DNA of 7,782 nt from JBAXGE01 sp044344145 (lineage in GTDB: Bacteria > Planctomycetota > Phycisphaerae > WQYP01), in NCBI GenBank assembly GCA_044344145.1, contig JBIJDM010000142.1, positions 1 to 7,782 of the forward strand, written 5' to 3'. Shown one piece after another: positions 5,661-7,782 of the stretch (position 1 is the stretch's first letter; every line of letters begins with the position of its first letter). The position numbers and the translations under genes were made by a program. The notes under the pieces were generated by a model, which was not told the DNA's origin, did not search any database, and worked only from the letters and a program-made list of their open reading frames with translations.

Positions 5661-6046
5661 GTGGAGAAGCAACCCCAAGGACTGAAAGCCCGTCTTAGCT
5701 TGCTGTCTGTCGTCTACCTAATAAGACGTGCAATACAAGATTCTTAGGTCATCACGTAATCCCTTGTTCGGAAGTTTGCCTACCAAGATTTTTGGGAACA
5801 TACAGCGGTACTTCGTGGATTGTAAAGTGATATAGATTGTATAACCGTCGCGCAAACTGTCTGGCAGTCCTTAATAGGCCACTTGGGAACTCGCTGCGGC
5901 ACGCTGAGTTTTGATAATTCATATTAATCAACTAGCCCACCACGCGGTTGTACTGTGTTGGCGTTAACAGGGCCCTACGGAACTTGCTTGAGACATGTGA
6001 AAGAATCGAGGCCATATATCTGGTGCGGACAGAGAGGGTTTTTATG
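5661..6046. other. Gene-free, lower-GC stretch with no recognised function
   Basis: Base composition drops visibly compared with the metabolic genes. I find no persuasive coding frame, tRNA, rRNA or repeat. AT-rich patches near 5820-5845 and 5911-5927 offer only weak promoter-like hexamers with poor spacing. An upstream open extension of the following small gene's frame begins at 5955 but lacks a ribosome binding site. The region may be decayed sequence or the junction of an inserted segment. Confidence 0.4.
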
Positions 6047-6053
6047 TAAGGAG
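6047..6053 (+). promoter_or_regulatory. Ribosome binding site of the small membrane protein
   Basis: TAAGGAG lies 6 bases before the ATG at 6060 and is identical to the site preceding the flavoprotein gene. It favours 6060 over the in-frame upstream start at 5955 and is the best evidence that the small gene is real. Confidence 0.6.
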
Positions 6054-6059
6054 TTTCTC

Positions 6060-6332
6060 ATGGCTGAATTTCGCAGACGCTTTGCTGGATGTGTGTGTAA
6101 GTTACATCTGAGGTTAAGAAAATATATTGCAAGAGTAGGGCACTGGATAAACAATCCAGACCATATGGTAGGGCTCAATAAATTGTTGGGGCATTGTGAG
6201 TCAATAGTCCCGCCTGAGCATAAATTATTTTATGTCATAGTATTTCTTCGCGTGGTCGTGATAGTGTGGTTGGTGGTGATGCAGATAAGAGAATTAATCA
6301 ACACAGATAGAGCAAAAAGGGAAGAAGGTTAG
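6060..6332 (+). CDS. Small single-span membrane protein, hypothetical
   Basis: A 90-residue protein I do not recognise. The N-terminal half is strongly basic (RRR at 5-7, then several Lys/Arg to residue 25) with cysteines at 11, 13 and 46. A hydrophobic segment at about 56-76 (LFYVIVFLRVVVIVWLVVMQI) should span the membrane once, although it carries an Arg at 64. The C-terminus is short and charged (RAKREEG). There is no N-terminal signal peptide. A perfect Shine-Dalgarno sequence 6 bases upstream supports the start. The gene converges on the Sel1-repeat gene, whose stop lies 181 bases away on the other strand. Codon use is less GC-biased than in nifJ. It could be a spurious frame, but the ribosome binding site plus one clear membrane segment make it more likely real. 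Confidence 0.55.
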   Translation: MAEFRRRFAGCVCKLHLRLRKYIARVGHWINNPDHMVGLNKLLGHCESIVPPEHKLFYVIVFLRVVVIVWLVVMQIRELINTDRAKREEG

Positions 6333-6430
6333 GAGAAAAAAATAACCACAAACGCCGATAGTCTGGCCAGTTTTGTGTTGGGTTATAAATTCTTCGCATA
6401 GCTAGCGTAGTTGTCTGTAGTGGTAATAAC
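6333..6430. other. Convergent intergenic region
   Basis: AT-rich spacer after the small membrane protein gene. I see no clear terminator for that gene and no further coding frame. GATAGTCTGGCCAG and nearby bases give no stable hairpin followed by Ts on the plus strand. Confidence 0.35.
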
Positions 6431-6472
6431 AAAAGCTGTGGACGGCACAGAATTGGCCGTACACGTTTAGCT
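6431..6472 (-). terminator. Possible terminator of the Sel1-repeat gene
   Basis: An imperfect hairpin can form: ACGGC (6442-6446) with GCCGT (6456-6460), extended across a mismatch by GTG (6438-6440) with CAC (6462-6464), and by AGCT (6434-6437) with AGCT (6469-6472) across a 4-base bulge. On the minus strand it is followed by TTTTG. The interruptions and short T-run make it a weak candidate. Confidence 0.35.
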
Positions 6473-6513
6473 TATTTGGTGGGTCTGGCTAATGTCACAC
6501 AAAACTCTTGGTC

Positions 6514-7782
6514 CTAGCCTGTTATCTTGGGTGTTAATTTGATGTGTTTCGCGGGAGATAAATTGCCACCCGTAGCATGATTTCTATTGTACCAAAAGAT
6601 CGCTTGGCGATAGTTCTGCTCTACACCTTTTCCCTCTGAGTAACAGACCGCGAGGTTATACATGGCCCTGGTATTACCTGCCCACGCCGCTTTAAGGTAT
6701 CCATACGCCGTTTCTTGGTCGTTATGCTCTAAGCCTATTCCAAAGCCTAAAATTGTCTCAAGACAAACCATGGCCTTTGTGTTACCAGCTTCCACCGCTT
6801 TAAAATACCAATGCGCGGCTGTTTGATTGCTTTGCTCTATGCCTTTTCCAGTGGCGTAACATAACCCAAGTGCATACCTGGCGTCAGGATTACCCGCCTC
6901 CGCCGCTTTTCGGTACCACTCCACAGCCTTTTGATCATTCTGCTCGACGCACGTTCCTTCTTTGTGATAAACTCCGAAATGATACATAGCCTCGGGATCA
7001 CCCGCCTCCGCCGCTTTTCGGTACCACTCCACGGCATTTTTATCACTCTGCTGTATGCCTTTTCCTTCTGTGTAACAGACTCCGAGATTATTCATGGCCT
7101 CGGGGGCACCTGCCTCCGCTGCTTTAAGGTACCAATGTACTGCTTTTTGATCGCTCTGCTGTATGCCTTTTCCTTCTGTGTAACAGACCCCGATAATATT
7201 CATGGCCTCGGAGGCACCTGCCTCCGCTGCTTTAAGGTACCAATGTGCTGCTTTTTGATCACTCTGCTCTACACCCTTTCCCTCTGAGTAACAGACCGCG
7301 AGGTTATACATGGCACTGGCATTGCCTGCCTCCGCCGCTTTAAGGTACCACTCTACCGCAGTTAGATCGCACTGCATGCCACCATTTCCTTCTGTGTAAC
7401 ATACTGCGAGATTAATCATGGCGTTTATATGCCCCGCTTCCGCCGCTTTACGGTACCAACGTACAGCTTTTTTATCATCCCCTGTTTCGAAATAAAAGAC
7501 ACCGAGACTAAACATGGCGTCGGTATTACCTCTATCCGCAGCTTTTCGGTACCACTCCACCACGGCTTGGTTGTTGTGCGCTACACCTCGCCCTTTGGCA
7601 TAACAGTCTGCGAGATTAATCATGGCATCGACATTTCCCGCCTCTGCGGCTCGACGGTAACACTCCACCGCTTTTGGATTATTTTGATCTACGCCTTTTC
7701 CATCGGCGTAACAGCGTCCGAGATTGTACATGGCATCGGGATGCCCCGCCTCCACCGCTTTACGGTACCACTCAACCGCGTT
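6514..7782 (-). CDS. Sel1/TPR-like repeat protein, N-terminus beyond the window
   Basis: 422 residues are visible. The frame runs open through the right edge, and the first in-window start-like codon, a GTG at 7755, is simply the Val of a repeat (NAVEWYRKAVEAGH), so the true start lies outside. It consists of about eleven consecutive 36-residue Sel1-like units with the pattern AVxWYxKAAEAGxxxAM, then NLxxCYxEGKGxxQ. One unit (nt about 7440-7540) is shorter, with FETGDDKK in place of the GKG loop, and one (about 6700-6800) is degenerate (ETILGFGIGLEH). The chain ends with a half unit and a 20-residue polar tail. Sel1 repeats fold as alpha-alpha hairpins and act as protein-binding scaffolds. 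No enzyme domain or membrane span is visible. The partner is unknown, and the gene stands alone, converging on a small membrane protein gene. Confidence 0.92.
   Translation of the reverse strand, partial: NAVEWYRKAVEAGHPDAMYNLGRCYADGKGVDQNNPKAVECYRRAAEAGNVDAMINLADCYAKGRGVAHNNQAVVEWYRKAADRGNTDAMFSLGVFYFETGDDKKAVRWYRKAAEAGHINAMINLAVCYTEGNGGMQCDLTAVEWYLKAAEAGNASAMYNLAVCYSEGKGVEQSDQKAAHWYLKAAEAGASEAMNIIGVCYTEGKGIQQSDQKAVHWYLKAAEAGAPEAMNNLGVCYTEGKGIQQSDKNAVEWYRKAAEAGDPEAMYHFGVYHKEGTCVEQNDQKAVEWYRKAAEAGNPDARYALGLCYATGKGIEQSNQTAAHWYFKAVEAGNTKAMVCLETILGFGIGLEHNDQETAYGYLKAAWAGNTRAMYNLAVCYSEGKGVEQNYRQAIFWYNRNHATGGNLSPAKHIKLTPKITG
7045..7260 (-). repeat. Near-identical 108-bp tandem duplication inside the Sel1 gene
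   Basis: Positions 7045-7152 and 7153-7260 differ at about six of 108 bases by my count, far closer than the other units are to each other. Each is one full 36-codon Sel1 unit. This looks like a recent in-frame tandem duplication or gene conversion that changes the repeat number without breaking the frame. Confidence 0.85.

Noticed and set aside
6931..7287. 118-codon plus-strand frame opposite the Sel1 gene
   Set aside because: It is a shadow of the Sel1 repeats: its own apparent repeats follow the same 36-codon period on the opposite strand.
6621..7782. Regular 108-base periodicity considered as a CRISPR or minisatellite array
   Set aside because: The period is exactly 36 codons, the frame stays open and every unit encodes a Sel1 motif, so it is a coding repeat without spacers.

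Overview
The window looks like part of a bacterial chromosome from an anaerobe or facultative anaerobe. The left two thirds is GC-rich and strongly codon-biased. It carries a single-chain pyruvate:ferredoxin (flavodoxin) oxidoreductase followed on the same strand by a dihydroorotate-dehydrogenase-like flavoprotein. The intergenic DNA holds palindromic and 'phantom-peptide' repeats of a kind I recall from Verrucomicrobiota, Kiritimatiellota, Lentisphaerota and related phyla, so a PVC-type organism is my best guess. That placement rests on memory of repeat style and gene pairing, not on a search.

Layout. Positions 1-353 are intergenic and contain two head-to-head copies of a palindromic repeat module around a second inverted pair, then a degenerate CACGGAA-type repeat. 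Positions 464-617 hold a candidate promoter and leader. Positions 618-4277 encode the oxidoreductase (nifJ type), followed by a strong hairpin terminator at 4293-4325. Positions 4360-5352 encode the dihydroorotate-dehydrogenase-like protein, followed by a second terminator at 5384-5413. Positions 5414-5660 are a patchwork of dispersed repeats that includes a third copy of the palindromic module and a second CACGGAA repeat, both inverted relative to the left copies. The two metabolic genes are therefore bracketed by related repeats in opposite orientation. From about 5660 the DNA is visibly less GC-rich. It has no recognisable gene until a 90-residue single-span membrane protein at 6060-6332. 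A Sel1/TPR-like repeat protein then runs on the minus strand from 6514 off the right edge, so its N-terminus is not in the window.

How the genes relate. The oxidoreductase converts pyruvate and CoA to acetyl-CoA and CO2 and passes electrons to ferredoxin or flavodoxin. The flavoprotein gene sits 82 bases downstream behind a terminator with no room for a normal promoter, so it is probably expressed by readthrough from nifJ. Its FMN-barrel motifs are present, but the catalytic Cys/Ser of true dihydroorotate dehydrogenases is replaced, so it probably does not make orotate. Its role beside the oxidoreductase is the main open biological question here. The membrane protein and the Sel1 protein converge on each other and have no evident link to the metabolic pair.

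I found no tRNA, rRNA, CRISPR array, transposase or phage gene.
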